From contig JBGAUL010000016.1 of assembly GCA_044228685.1 (NCBI GenBank), positions 1-64,000 of the forward strand: 64,000 nt of DNA, in the 5' to 3' direction. The notes under the pieces were generated by a model that saw nothing but the letters and a program-made list of their open reading frames with translations, was not told the origin of the DNA and searched no databases. Below are positions 53,001-61,519 of this stretch, piece by piece. A program made the position numbers and the translations under genes. Origin of the DNA: JBBATK01 sp044228685. Lineage in GTDB: Bacteria > Bacteroidota > Ignavibacteria > Kapaibacteriales > NICIL-2. How positions within the stretch are numbered: the stretch's first letter is position 1; each line of letters begins with the position of its first letter.

Positions 53001-53182
53001 AAGTGCGCGTTCGAGTATTCAACAGTCTCGGTGCTGAGTGTGCTCCAACTCAATCGCTGCAGCTAGACTCACAAGGATGGTCGTCGAGCATAGATTGCAC
53101 TTCGTTACTCAGTGGTTTGTACATCATCCAAATTGTTGGTGAACAAGGAACGATTAGCATGCCTCTTGTGGTGAGTCACTAA
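50078..53182 (+). CDS. Secreted M4 (thermolysin-like) metallopeptidase with T9SS-like sorting domain
   Basis: A 1034-residue exported zinc protease. The start ATG 50078 is preceded by a CCAGGAG ribosome-binding site and begins a signal peptide (KNLTALLCSSLLLFSSLGA). An FTP/PepSY-type propeptide covers about 60-290 (VSAIDKDELGKTHVRVQQYW). The catalytic domain has His445-Glu446-x-x-His449 (AHEMTHGVTE), the third zinc ligand Glu469 (INESMSDVFG), and the active-site His region GGVHVNSGIPNRAAFL. A beta-propeller-like region (about 640-930) and a type-A sorting domain (FSLVPNPADLAIRFHV ... SGLYIIQIVGEQG) follow. A small lipoprotein gene overlaps its stop by one base. Confidence 0.95.
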   Translation: MKNLTALLCSSLLLFSSLGATTPSLGTRSQRSIGSTEFSATRSIERQSQQPSVFAPASAPQIRGIELKTLTSQQHEALRSSMAVSVKAEYCFEPSTQRLVFASGQRLSTAFSLRSADEIRSATTSYLSSVAPLLGIVDAQSELRVSAIDKDELGKTHVRVQQYWNEIPVWNSDAMLHFNVAGEVDCFQGRVCATPTNLTSGPFVTPSLAAGEALDHLARSVEVQSMSPLAQQLLAYSGPQTEKVVFPGRNAFDQSVITWHVTIRPNLVQRLEYFIDAQSGKVVFRFNNTCSDGPATANASDLKNNSTTVNSYKFQSNFYLIDASRPMFSAAASTFPNGTVGSIWTIDAHRTDLTDIFNITATNNTWSDKASVSAHTNSAITYEYYRTTHTRSSIDGSGGTIISVIHVTEGGQGMDNAYWNGKLMAYGDGNQAFTSLAAAVDVAAHEMTHGVTENTAALVYLSQSGAINESMSDVFGCFVERKNWKIGEDVVRLTSFPSGALRDMENPHNGAANANQNGWQPAHMNEYMQLPETQDGDNGGVHVNSGIPNRAAFLVQQAVGMTKAEKIYYRTLTKYLTKNAQFIDLRRAAVQSAQDLFSTTEINAVKAAFDAVGILDGNATNTNHDQDPVLGTEWILLHNTDFNADPNSLYIVKPVNPQSSDFHPISTTELNRRPSVVDNGSFAVFVAKDHTLHGITLDFANAKETILSADPVWENVAVSRDGNRMAAISAQADSSIYIFDFEKTPTAVQRFKLYSPTTAQGIRNFNIPFADALEWDYSGRFVVFDALNRIDNGQGDTVEYWNVGTLHAFEPKAKNFADGTILSLFPSLPDGISLGNPSYSKNSPSVIAMDLEDDNNKTYSVIAANIETNDVQVLVSGNASLGFPSYGRLDDKLAYTSLDNSSKSIVNILPLASDRIHTAGAATFLASDAQFPVFFTVGQRPVDVPETTILNDFSLVPNPADLAIRFHVPNYASSEVRVRVFNSLGAECAPTQSLQLDSQGWSSSIDCTSLLSGLYIIQIVGEQGTISMPLVVSH

Positions 53183-53715
53183 TGAGATCGACGCTTCTCT
53201 CGCAAACAACTTTCACGCAAATCCGTCCTCGCAGCTCCTTCAAGCTGCGAGGACTATTGTTGCAGACAATTCTCGGACTTTCTTGTTGTCTTATGCTGTC
53301 GTGCTCCTCGGTTAGACGAACTCTTCGACAGCATAGCGGCGAGTCCATATGCATTGGCACTTCGGGCGGATTTACGGGAATGACCCAAGGATTCTGCCTA
53401 TCTGCAGATGCAACGCTGTGTCCCTTTACACAACGTCTTGCTGATCGTACACCCGGTACTACTGTGCATATCGACGAGTCGGATGCCGCGAATTTTTTCA
53501 AACGAGTAGAGCAACTACAGTTTGACTCGTTGAACAGCAAGCTTAGTGGAAATATGATTTTCTTTTTAGAGCTACGTAAAGACTCCTCTTTTCGCAGCAT
53601 TCGATGGCTTCCAAACGACAGCACGCGGAGCGGCGAGTTGCGCTCTCTCTTCTCAGACATTATGCGATATAGTCGCGACCATTACCCTAGCTCTGATTCA
53701 AGCGCTCAGCACTAA
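53182..53715 (+). CDS. Hypothetical lipoprotein downstream of the M4 protease
   Basis: A 177-residue protein of unrecognised family. A hydrophobic stretch GLLLQTILGLSCCLMLSCSS ends in a lipobox (LMLSC), indicating a lipid-anchored envelope protein, with a 28-residue basic n-region. The mature part contains GTSGGFTGMTQGFCLSAD, which resembles a short Gly-rich beta turn, and then FFLELRKDSSFRSIRWLPND. The start codon overlaps the protease stop (TAATG), so translation is probably coupled. It might be a partner or inhibitor of the protease; no sequence evidence supports a function. Confidence 0.7.
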   Translation: MRSTLLSQTTFTQIRPRSSFKLRGLLLQTILGLSCCLMLSCSSVRRTLRQHSGESICIGTSGGFTGMTQGFCLSADATLCPFTQRLADRTPGTTVHIDESDAANFFKRVEQLQFDSLNSKLSGNMIFFLELRKDSSFRSIRWLPNDSTRSGELRSLFSDIMRYSRDHYPSSDSSAQH

Positions 53716-53747
53716 TAGACGTGTGTTTACTTTGTGCCAGGATTCAA

Positions 53748-53774
53748 TTACTAACCCGTATCTGGGTTATGTAA
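53748..53774. terminator. Weak hairpin between convergent genes
   Basis: TTAC-TAACCC pairs with GGGTTA-GTAA across a 6-nt loop with one bulged base. It sits between the lipoprotein and MFS genes but has no T-run, so termination is uncertain. Confidence 0.35.
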
Positions 53775-53796
53775 TGACCTCAATGTGATTGCGAGC

Positions 53797-55035
53797 TTAG
53801 GAGGGCAAACCTAGCCCTTTCGTTTCCTTACCAAAGTACGCTGCGACCACAGCGATGAGGTACGAGGATGCATAAAACAGTGCTGCTTGACCATAGCCGC
53901 CAAGCCATGTGATAATCACACCAACGAAGAGTACCGACACGGCAGTGGCAAATCGACCGGCATTCAAACCAAAGCCAACGGCCGTCGCTCTTATCCGTGT
54001 TGGAAAAAGCTCAGGAAGGTAGATGTACATGATTGCTTGAGCTAATCCAATGAAGTAGCCAAGAAGTCCAACCTGCCAGTAGATTTGCGTCGTGAAACTT
54101 GAGTTCGTGAGGAACAACAAGGCTGAACACAGGAAGCAGCCTGCATAGCTCAGCATAATCGTCCAGCGTCGACCAATGCGATCGCTCATCCATCCCGCGC
54201 TTGCACAGCCAACTACAGCACAGATACCCTGCCACATCAAAGCTGTGCCTCGTTCGATGTTGCCGTTGTATTCGCCGGAAAAGAAGGATTGGATCCATTG
54301 TGGTATCCACGACAGCGATGCCCAATAGCCGATGAGGAGTCCTCCGAAGGCGATCGCGCCAATCAAAGCATTTCGCCTGTGTAATGGAGAAAGCACCTCG
54401 GCAAGCAGCTGCGAATCCGATCCTTTCTCATGTCGAGCTTCGTTCCACTTCTCAGACTCCTTTAAGGTAAAGCGAAGAAAGAGCGTGATGACAGCCGGCG
54501 CGGCACCAATGAAAAACACCATGCGCCAATAGTCGACTTGACGGGTTATCAGGCCGGCGATCAACACTCCTGCTTGATACGAGGTGATAAGTACGCCGAT
54601 AGCGATTGCTCGCGAGCGTTCAACCCACACTTCTGACAGAAAGGTTGTAATGCTGACGAGTTCACCTCCGATGCCCAAGCCGGTTAGAAAGCGAAAGATT
54701 GCAAGGTGCCACCATTGCTGGGAAAAACCTGCAAGACCGGTGAAGATTGCGTAGAGTAAAATGGAGAAGAGCATTGAGCGAACGCGGCCGATGGTGTCGC
54801 CAATCATCCCGAAGAGAATTCCACCACCCATCCATCCAAAGAGAAATGAAGCACTGATGTATGATGCGACGGAATCCGGCGATAAGCCGCTCGTACCCAT
54901 CAACAATTCCTTCACAGCCTTGGGCTGTACCGCCGACATGAATGTCGAATCCATACCGTCGAACATTCCTCCAAGCCAACAACCTATGAAAACCAGTATG
55001 TGGTAGGAACTGATACGTTGCGTGTTTGATTTCAT
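53797..55035 (-). CDS. Major facilitator superfamily transporter
   Basis: A 412-residue MFS permease with twelve predicted membrane segments. Motifs typical of the sugar/organic-acid porter group are present: GGMFDGMDSTFMS in helix 1, GMIGDTIGRVRSM (loop 2-3), FLTGLGIGGELVSI and GWMSDRIGRRW (loop 8-9), YLPELFPTRIRATAVGFG in the C-half. It is closest in pattern to the SV2/aromatic-acid/proton symporter type. The substrate cannot be told. The glycosyltransferase gene upstream on the same strand may be co-transcribed (51-base gap). Confidence 0.9.
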   Translation of the reverse strand: MKSNTQRISSYHILVFIGCWLGGMFDGMDSTFMSAVQPKAVKELLMGTSGLSPDSVASYISASFLFGWMGGGILFGMIGDTIGRVRSMLFSILLYAIFTGLAGFSQQWWHLAIFRFLTGLGIGGELVSITTFLSEVWVERSRAIAIGVLITSYQAGVLIAGLITRQVDYWRMVFFIGAAPAVITLFLRFTLKESEKWNEARHEKGSDSQLLAEVLSPLHRRNALIGAIAFGGLLIGYWASLSWIPQWIQSFFSGEYNGNIERGTALMWQGICAVVGCASAGWMSDRIGRRWTIMLSYAGCFLCSALLFLTNSSFTTQIYWQVGLLGYFIGLAQAIMYIYLPELFPTRIRATAVGFGLNAGRFATAVSVLFVGVIITWLGGYGQAALFYASSYLIAVVAAYFGKETKGLGLPS

Positions 55036-55086
55036 TCGATTATGCTATGCTCCCCTGCGATTAGTCTTTGCGATCCTCAACGTCTA

Positions 55087-56193
55087 TTATGTGTGAAAAG
55101 TCTGCCCCTTCCACTCGGCACGTCGATCAATAATAAGAAATGGTAAAATCAATTCTAGCACGGTAAAGAAGAGAACGGCCGGTATAATATAGGGCAACAA
55201 CCGGGTACGACGCATAATGAGCATAGCCGGCATGTTGATGGCAAAATCTTCTATGACGCGTACTAGAAGAATTACACCGAACCAGAGCCACTGTTGTTCG
55301 ACTACTGAAGCGATAATACCGGCCCACAGTGCAGCTGATGTAAGAACAAAAACAACTGCACGTGGTCCAAGCTGTTTTCCCCCAAGAGTCCAACGCTTAT
55401 GCTGCTCAACATACTCCGACAAGGTCTGCAGTGCATAAGTCGTCACGCTAGACTCTGGACTACAGAGATATCGCGCCGCAGCTCCGCTTTTCGTTATTGC
55501 CTGAAGTAAAGCCAAATCTTCGGTCACCGAAAACTTGATTGATGAATAACCACCAACAGCATCATAGGCACTTCGACGAACGGAGATGTTATTACCATAA
55601 CAACCCAGATACTGGCGAAAGAACACTGCAGCGCTAGCCATCGTATGCGTGCTGTTCCATTCAACTGCTTGGAGGCGATCGAAAAAGGAATCGCCGCTGA
55701 CGAGTGTATAGGAGCACACGATTCCGACGCTTTGCGATGTATATGCTCTCACGTGTGCCTTTGCCCAGCCAGAATCGACGGCACAGTCAGCGTCCGTCAT
55801 CAGTACAAACTCCCCTTTGGATTGTCGAATACCATATTCCAATGCACCGGCTTTACCTTGAAGATTTTTTACGCCGTCTTCGCGAATACTCACAATACGG
55901 AGCTCAGGAAAACGTAATTGCTGCATCTTCAAAATCGTCGCCGTACCGTCGCTTGAACGATCATCAACAACGATGATCTCCATTTTCGACGCATCGTAGT
56001 CCAGAGCACTGAGAGATTCAATGCAGCGGAGAATATTCAACTCTTCGTTTCGAGCCGGTACGATGATGCTGATAAAAGGCCACTCGGTGGGGTCAGCTGA
56101 CGCACGTCGCCGCTCCATTGCCGAGCCGACAATGAAGAAAAGAGATCGCAGTGTGTACACCGCAATTGAACACAGAAGAAACAGTTCCAGCAT
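55087..56193 (-). CDS. Membrane-bound family 2 glycosyltransferase
   Basis: A 368-residue GT2 enzyme. An N-terminal membrane helix is followed by the GT-A fold: FISIIVPARNEELNI, IIVVDDRSSDGTA, the metal-binding LMTDADCAVD and the acceptor motif QHKRW (QxxRW). Three or four C-terminal membrane segments follow (from about residue 275). This layout is that of processive or lipid-linked sugar transferases for surface glycans. ATG 56193 was preferred over an in-frame TTG at 56211. Substrates unknown. Confidence 0.9.
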   Translation of the reverse strand: MLELFLLCSIAVYTLRSLFFIVGSAMERRRASADPTEWPFISIIVPARNEELNILRCIESLSALDYDASKMEIIVVDDRSSDGTATILKMQQLRFPELRIVSIREDGVKNLQGKAGALEYGIRQSKGEFVLMTDADCAVDSGWAKAHVRAYTSQSVGIVCSYTLVSGDSFFDRLQAVEWNSTHTMASAAVFFRQYLGCYGNNISVRRSAYDAVGGYSSIKFSVTEDLALLQAITKSGAAARYLCSPESSVTTYALQTLSEYVEQHKRWTLGGKQLGPRAVVFVLTSAALWAGIIASVVEQQWLWFGVILLVRVIEDFAINMPAMLIMRRTRLLPYIIPAVLFFTVLELILPFLIIDRRAEWKGQTFHT

Positions 56194-56245
56194 GCGCGCT
56201 TGTAAGTCCAATGCAAACTACGATACAGTGTCGCAAAGCGAAATT

Positions 56246-56275
56246 TTTTCGGGCACTCCCCAACACGTATATTTC
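56246..56275 (+). promoter_or_regulatory. Candidate promoter of the MATE gene
   Basis: TTTT (56246-56249), an 18-nt spacer and TATATTTC (56268-56275) approximate TTTG-18-TAnnTTTG with one mismatch in each box. Confidence 0.3.
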
Positions 56276-56331
56276 AAGACCTCTGACCGCGACGCACGAT
56301 AACGGTCACATTATTGAACACGAAGGATCTA

Positions 56332-57753
56332 ATGGACTCTGAACATCAGGAAAGCTCATCAGCTCAGACGAATTTGTCTGAACCATCTAGTGAAAATTCA
56401 AAAGCAACAAAAGCTCCTGCACCAGGTCCGAGACGTGGCCATGTAGACTTGCTCACGACACCCTTCATCTCCTCACTAACCAAATTTGCTTTACCTCTGA
56501 GCTTCAGCTTTTTGGTAAACATGATGTATTCACTTATCGATCGATGGTTCATTTCGCACCTTGGCACGGATGCGATTGCGGCTATCGGACTTGGTGAGCA
56601 GTTGGGATTTCTCGTCTTTACACTCGGTAGCGGATTCTGTATGGGAACCGGCGTCATTGTTGCACGTCGTGTTGGAGAACAGGATCGCGAAGGAGCGGAC
56701 AGAACCGCCACGCAGGCGATTGTGTTCATGTTTGTGACCACCGTGATTATCACTGTGTTCTTGCAATTGCTCTTACCGATCGTACTCGACAGATTTCAGG
56801 CGACGCCGGCAGTTACGGAGTTTGCAAGACAATATCTCACGGCCTTACTTCTAGGTTTTGCTGGAAATCTTTTGACCTTCCAAATCAATGCGATTATCCG
56901 CTCTACCGGCAATGTGGTTTATCCCATGGTGATTTTGGTTTCTACCACAATCATCAACGCAATACTGGCACCGATTTTCATCTTTGTCTTCAATAAGGGT
57001 ATGTATGGTGCCGGACTCGCCACTGCCTGTGCCCAAACCATCGGTATGATCATCAACGTCGTACTGATTCTTCGTGGGAAAGCCGGCATCCACATGCGAC
57101 TCGATGGATTCAGGTTTGATTGGTCGATCATCCGCCGCATTGTCGCGCTCGGTTTCCCGTCTTCCGTTCAGATGCTCGCTGTCAGCCTTACTCGCCTTTC
57201 GATTTTCAAGCTCGTGGCGGGTTTTGGGACGACAGTTATGGCTGCATACACACTTGGAATCAGCCTGGACTTCGTCGTCTTCATGTTTGTGTTCAGCGTC
57301 GGCATTTCGGTTGAAGTAGCCACCGGACAGAACTTGGGAGCTCGAAAAATTGATCGAGTTTTTGGCTATCACAAAGCCGGCATTCAATTACTCTCAATGG
57401 TGATCGCCGTGTTAGGTGTTTGCTCTTATACGCTAGGATCACACTTTGCGTCTCTCTATAGTCAAGACCCAGCAGTCATCGCTGAAACTCAGAACTACCT
57501 TCACGTTTCGGTCTTTGGTTACTTCTTCTTCGCTGTCGGAATCATTAGCGGATCCGGCGCTGCATACTTGAGCTTGGCTATCGTGGCCGGTTCCATTCTG
57601 CTTCTGCAGTTACCACTGGTGTACATCTTTTCTCAGTTTACCGGTTGGAATCAAACAGGAATTTGGATTGGTAGTGCTGCAGGATATGGTCTCTTTGCAC
57701 TCGTCAGTTTGATGACAGTGCGTAGCAATCTGTGGCGAGAAACCAAAGTCTAA
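56332..57753 (+). CDS. MATE family efflux transporter
   Basis: A 473-residue multidrug/cation antiporter with twelve predicted helices. Family signs: LALPLSFSFLVNMMYSLIDRWFISHLGTDAIAAIG-like N-half start (residues about 45-85), GTGVIVARRVGEQDREGA, and VSVGISVEVATGQNLGARK in the C-half. The N-terminal 35 residues are polar and Ser/Glu-rich. ATG 56332 was preferred over TTG 56314. Na+ or H+ coupling is not decided. It converges with nth, 21 bases apart. Confidence 0.92.
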   Translation: MDSEHQESSSAQTNLSEPSSENSKATKAPAPGPRRGHVDLLTTPFISSLTKFALPLSFSFLVNMMYSLIDRWFISHLGTDAIAAIGLGEQLGFLVFTLGSGFCMGTGVIVARRVGEQDREGADRTATQAIVFMFVTTVIITVFLQLLLPIVLDRFQATPAVTEFARQYLTALLLGFAGNLLTFQINAIIRSTGNVVYPMVILVSTTIINAILAPIFIFVFNKGMYGAGLATACAQTIGMIINVVLILRGKAGIHMRLDGFRFDWSIIRRIVALGFPSSVQMLAVSLTRLSIFKLVAGFGTTVMAAYTLGISLDFVVFMFVFSVGISVEVATGQNLGARKIDRVFGYHKAGIQLLSMVIAVLGVCSYTLGSHFASLYSQDPAVIAETQNYLHVSVFGYFFFAVGIISGSGAAYLSLAIVAGSILLLQLPLVYIFSQFTGWNQTGIWIGSAAGYGLFALVSLMTVRSNLWRETKV

Positions 57754-57774
57754 TAGCCGGATGATATTGATCCG

Positions 57775-58461
57775 CTAGGCTTGTCGTGATGGACAGAGAT
57801 CTGCAATCACGCAGACATGACACTGCGGTCGTCGGGCGATGCACACTTTTCGTCCATGAGTAATGATGCTTTCGTTGAACTCGTTCCAACGATCGGGCGG
57901 AACAATCTCCATCAACGCATATTCTATTTTAACTGCGTCTTCAGTTTCTACCAAGCCAAGTAGATTGGCAATTCGACTGACGTGCGTGTCCACTGTCAGT
58001 GCTTGCTTGTCAAAGCACTGACTTAGAATACAGTTTGCCGTCTTTCGTCCAACGCCCGGCAAGCGAATCAACTCTTCCATCGTCCCCGGTATCCGGTCGT
58101 TGAACTCATTGTGCAACATCTCGCAGCAAGCACGAATGTTCTTGGCTTTAGATCGGAAATAGCCGGTTGACCGTATGTCCACCTCTACCTCTTCCTGCGT
58201 CGCGCGGATGTAATCGATTGGACTTTTGTACTTGACAAATAGAGCTGGCGTAACTGTATTAACGAGCTTATCGGTACTCTGCGCAGACAGCATAGTCGCG
58301 ATGAGCAGTTCGAAAGGTGTTGAGTAGTCTAATCCTTCAAATTTCCCTTCATATTCCGGTGCGAGAGCATCCAGAATCGCAACGACGCGAGCGCGAAGAC
58401 CTTGTGAGTTATCAGTTCCCTTCTGAGCCTTTTTCGTCGATTTTGTGCTGTCTTTTGCCAC
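57775..58461 (-). CDS. nth: Endonuclease III
   Basis: A DNA glycosylase/AP lyase for oxidised pyrimidines in base excision repair. 228 residues. The HhH motif with the catalytic Lys is LIRLPGVGRKTANCIL; the catalytic Asp lies in TVDTHVSRIANLLGL. The [4Fe-4S] loop C-x6-C-x2-C-x5-C is near the C-terminus (CIARRPQCHVCVIADLC). The start is GTG, giving a short Lys/Thr/Ser-rich N-terminal tail before the usual core. Confidence 0.97.
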   Translation of the reverse strand: MAKDSTKSTKKAQKGTDNSQGLRARVVAILDALAPEYEGKFEGLDYSTPFELLIATMLSAQSTDKLVNTVTPALFVKYKSPIDYIRATQEEVEVDIRSTGYFRSKAKNIRACCEMLHNEFNDRIPGTMEELIRLPGVGRKTANCILSQCFDKQALTVDTHVSRIANLLGLVETEDAVKIEYALMEIVPPDRWNEFNESIITHGRKVCIARRPQCHVCVIADLCPSRQA

Positions 58462-58681
58462 GATAGCTTGAATTCCTCGTCATGTAATGTCCCAAAATAG
58501 AGGAATAATCACGGTTTAACCCCGAAGAGCACGTTTTTGTGGAAAAAACGCTATAAACGACTATAGAACTCGCACCAAGAGGTCGATATATGCTTTGATA
58601 GCTCCGCATGGATGCGCACAAGACAATGTCTTTGAAGGATCAAGGATGACTCCCGTTTTCACGAGCCCTTTGGGAGTGCGC

Positions 58682-59887
58682 ATGAAGTTTCGCTTCTCTT
58701 TTGTTATACTCTTTGCAGCCATCACATTGCCGCTTTGCGCGCAATGGACCGCGCCTGTCATCGTACTTCCTGAAGCCAATTCTACCCTCGATATCAATCG
58801 TCCAATGCTTCGTTGGAACAGCCAACGTGGCGGAACCGATCAATTGCAAGTATCAGAGCGTGAAGATTTTGCTTCCGTCGTCATCTCCATGAACATCCCC
58901 GTCAGTTCCGACCAAAGCGAAATCATGTTGTCAGGTCTTGAAAGCGGTCACAGTTACTACGTGCGCATGCGTTCACGATTCGGTGGAATGCAAAGCGACT
59001 GGACTCAGCCGCGTGCCTTTAATACAAACGACAACAGTTCAAGTGCACCCGTCGTGGTGGCTCCTGCAGATGGTGCGCTTCAGCAAGCGACTCGTCCGTT
59101 ACTTCAATGGAAAGAACTAAGTGGCGCACATAGCTATGACGTTGAAGTATCGCCAATGCCACAGTTTAGCGTTCGCACTTTTCATGCAGAGAACATCAAT
59201 GCATCAAGTGTTGAGAGCTCATTGTTAAGTCCGGCGTTTCGATATTACTGGCGTGTTCGTGCTCACTTCGATGAAACTGCCGGTCCGTGGTCAGCAATCT
59301 TCAGCTTCAGCACCGGCAATGCAGCTATTGCTCCACTTCTTGCTCTACCGGCTAATGATGCCCCAACCTCAGCATCTGCCGCAAACTTTGAATGGCAGCC
59401 GAGTCCGGGAGCTTTGAGCTATCATTTGCAGATTGCTCACAACTCTACATTCGATGACTTGTTGGTTGATGTTCAGAATATTACAACAACAACGCATCAA
59501 GCAGACCTTGATGATAGTCCTGTTTTGTTCTGGCGCGTAAGTGCTGTAAATGCAATCGGCGAAGGAACGTTTTCAGCCTGGCGCACTGTGCGTCCACAAA
59601 GCACCATCTCTACAAATGCGGTGGCACAATTGCTTGACCTAAGTGTTCAACCGACCCCGGCAGCAACCTTTGCGACAGTGCACTACACCATTACCGGACC
59701 CGGTGAAGTCAGTATTAAGTTCCGCGACATCAATGGTAATGAGCTCATCCAACGAACACAGGGTCATGCTGACACCGGCACATTCGACATCCCCATCGAC
59801 ATCTCTCAACTTCCCCTTGGTGTTTATTCGTATACCATCGGATACAACGGATCTCAAGAAAGCGGACGCTTACTGCTTATCCGTTAA
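58682..59887 (+). CDS. Exported fibronectin-III-like protein with T9SS-type C-terminal domain
   Basis: A 401-residue protein. MKFRFSFVILFAAITLPLCA-Q is a clear signal peptide; in-frame codons at 58646 or 58595 would add a tail. Three fibronectin-like or Ig-like repeats of about 95 residues follow, each with a pattern P......RP.L.W....GA..Y..QV and a final W..R....GPWS...F. The C-terminus (LSVQPTPAATFATVHYTI ... PLGVYSYTIGYNGSQESGRLL) matches type-A T9SS sorting domains. Probably a surface or secreted binding protein; no catalytic motif was seen. Confidence 0.85.
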   Translation: MKFRFSFVILFAAITLPLCAQWTAPVIVLPEANSTLDINRPMLRWNSQRGGTDQLQVSEREDFASVVISMNIPVSSDQSEIMLSGLESGHSYYVRMRSRFGGMQSDWTQPRAFNTNDNSSSAPVVVAPADGALQQATRPLLQWKELSGAHSYDVEVSPMPQFSVRTFHAENINASSVESSLLSPAFRYYWRVRAHFDETAGPWSAIFSFSTGNAAIAPLLALPANDAPTSASAANFEWQPSPGALSYHLQIAHNSTFDDLLVDVQNITTTTHQADLDDSPVLFWRVSAVNAIGEGTFSAWRTVRPQSTISTNAVAQLLDLSVQPTPAATFATVHYTITGPGEVSIKFRDINGNELIQRTQGHADTGTFDIPIDISQLPLGVYSYTIGYNGSQESGRLLLIR

Positions 59888-60063
59888 GGCCGTTTCCAAA
59901 GCTTGCGGCTGTTGGATGATGCAGTCTTAAACGGCGATCCAGCGCCATAACCATAAGCTATCTTCTCGTTGAATATCCTTCCGGTTTGATTATTCGTGCC
60001 TAGAGTTTGATATCATTTGCTTCACGTCTAGCCTACTCTTTCCATTTCTGACTCTAGGTCACA

Positions 60064-60134
60064 ATCGGGTAGGAGGCGGGGTTACCCCCGCCGTCCTCCC
60101 ACACCACCGTACGTGCCGTTCGGCATACGGCGGT
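60064..60134 (-). ncRNA. Group II intron domains V and VI
   Basis: Domain V (60134-60103) reads ACCGCCGUAUGCC-GAAC-GGCACGUACGGUGGU. It has a GNRA-like tetraloop position, a two-base CG bulge on the 3' strand, and CGC at the catalytic triad position (AGC in most IIA/IIB introns, CGC in IIC). Domain VI (60101-60064) is a GC-rich stem, with an unpaired A in CCU-A-CCC near the 3' end as the candidate branch point. Confidence 0.8.
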
Positions 60135-60148
60135 TCAAATGAGTTTGA

Positions 60149-61519
60149 TTACGTGATTCGTGATAGCATTGATATTAGGCCGAGTTTGCTGAAGTAGCTC
60201 AGAGGTTGGGCAAAGTGCATGTGCGCAGCTCCTCCGTTGTACCATGATCCACGTGCGTTTCCCGCGCTCAGGCTCGCGATCTCATCTGGTATCCCACATT
60301 TGATCAGCTCACTGCGGCGGCGTTGCCGTGTCTTCCATAGCTCCCATTGCAGACTGCGCAGTCGGTGGCGTATCCATGAATCTAGATTTTCGATGGTTAG
60401 TTTCACACGACTCAGCGAGAAGTAGTATATCCATCCTCGAAGGATTGGATTGAGTTTGTCAACTGTATAGCTAATTGACTGACCTCGTGCTCTCTTGAAC
60501 ACACCTCGTACCTTGTCCTTAAACCGTTTTACAGACTCCTTCGACACCTTCAGACGAGGAGGCTTCTCCGTCGTCATTGTGTATCCAAGGAATGATCGTT
60601 TACTGATATGACCAACTGCACTCTTGTCTTTATTCACCTTCAGTCGCAGTTTGGTGCCTAAGAACTCCGTGATCGATTCCATTACTCGCATGCCTGCGCG
60701 TTCAGTTGCCACATAGATGTTGCAATCGTCGGCGTAGCGTACAAAGCAATGACCTCGTCGCTCCAGTTCCTTGTCTAACTCGTCGAGTACTATGTTCGAC
60801 AGCAGCGGTGATAACGGGCTCCCTTGCGGCGTGCCCTCTTCACTTGCTATAACCACACCTTCAACGAGTGCGCCTGCCTGCAAGTAGCGGCGGATGAGAC
60901 GCAGAATGCGTTTGTCTTCAATGACCCTGGCTACTCGCGACATAAGAATGTCGTGATTCACATTGTCAAAGAACTTCTCCAAGTCGATATCCACAACGTA
61001 CCGTTTGCCATCGGTTGCGTATGCAAGCGCTTTCTCGAGTGCTTGGTGTGCGCTTCGTCCTGGTCGGAAGCCGTAGCTTGAGTCGGAGAACAGTGGTTCA
61101 AAGATTGGACTGAGTACCTGTAACATCGCTTGTTGTATCAAGCGATCTAGTACCGTCGGGATGCCAAGCTTACGCATCCCTCCATTAGGCTTCGGTATTT
61201 CCACGATCCGCACTGCTTGTGGTTTGTACCGATCCTCCAACAACTCTGCTTTAACACGCTCCCATTGTTGCACCAAATACGCTGTGAGTTCACCTACGGT
61301 CATCGTATCGATTCCCGCTGCGCCCCCGTTCGATTGTACTCGTTGCAATGCTGCTCGCATGTTATCGCGTGCGACGACCAACTCCATCAACGTATCCGTT
61401 ATCGGTTTCTGTGTCCCTATTACTGCCGCCGACATAGACGCACTGAGCACATCCTCTCGCGGATTCCGTCCGCTACCCAACCTGCTCAGCCCGAGATTCT
61501 CACCCGTGTCTGCCTGCAT
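60149..61519 (-). CDS. ltrA: Group II intron reverse transcriptase/maturase
   Basis: A 456-residue intron-encoded protein that helps splice and retro-insert its own intron. The reverse transcriptase blocks include RKLGIPTVLDRLIQQAM, SYGFRPGRSAHQAL, YVVDIDLEKFFDNVNHD (Asp177, Asp179), EGTPQGSPLSPLLSNIVLDE and the active site YADD (262-265). A maturase domain X/GIIM ends the protein (LRGWIYYF ... NARGSWYNGGAAHM). There is no HNH endonuclease domain, as in class C introns. It lies in domain IV of the intron. Confidence 0.96.
   Translation of the reverse strand: MQADTGENLGLSRLGSGRNPREDVLSASMSAAVIGTQKPITDTLMELVVARDNMRAALQRVQSNGGAAGIDTMTVGELTAYLVQQWERVKAELLEDRYKPQAVRIVEIPKPNGGMRKLGIPTVLDRLIQQAMLQVLSPIFEPLFSDSSYGFRPGRSAHQALEKALAYATDGKRYVVDIDLEKFFDNVNHDILMSRVARVIEDKRILRLIRRYLQAGALVEGVVIASEEGTPQGSPLSPLLSNIVLDELDKELERRGHCFVRYADDCNIYVATERAGMRVMESITEFLGTKLRLKVNKDKSAVGHISKRSFLGYTMTTEKPPRLKVSKESVKRFKDKVRGVFKRARGQSISYTVDKLNPILRGWIYYFSLSRVKLTIENLDSWIRHRLRSLQWELWKTRQRRRSELIKCGIPDEIASLSAGNARGSWYNGGAAHMHFAQPLSYFSKLGLISMLSRIT

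Noticed and set aside
57754..57774. Terminator between the MATE and nth genes
   Set aside because: Only a 5-bp CGGAT/ATCCG stem without a T-run can be drawn.
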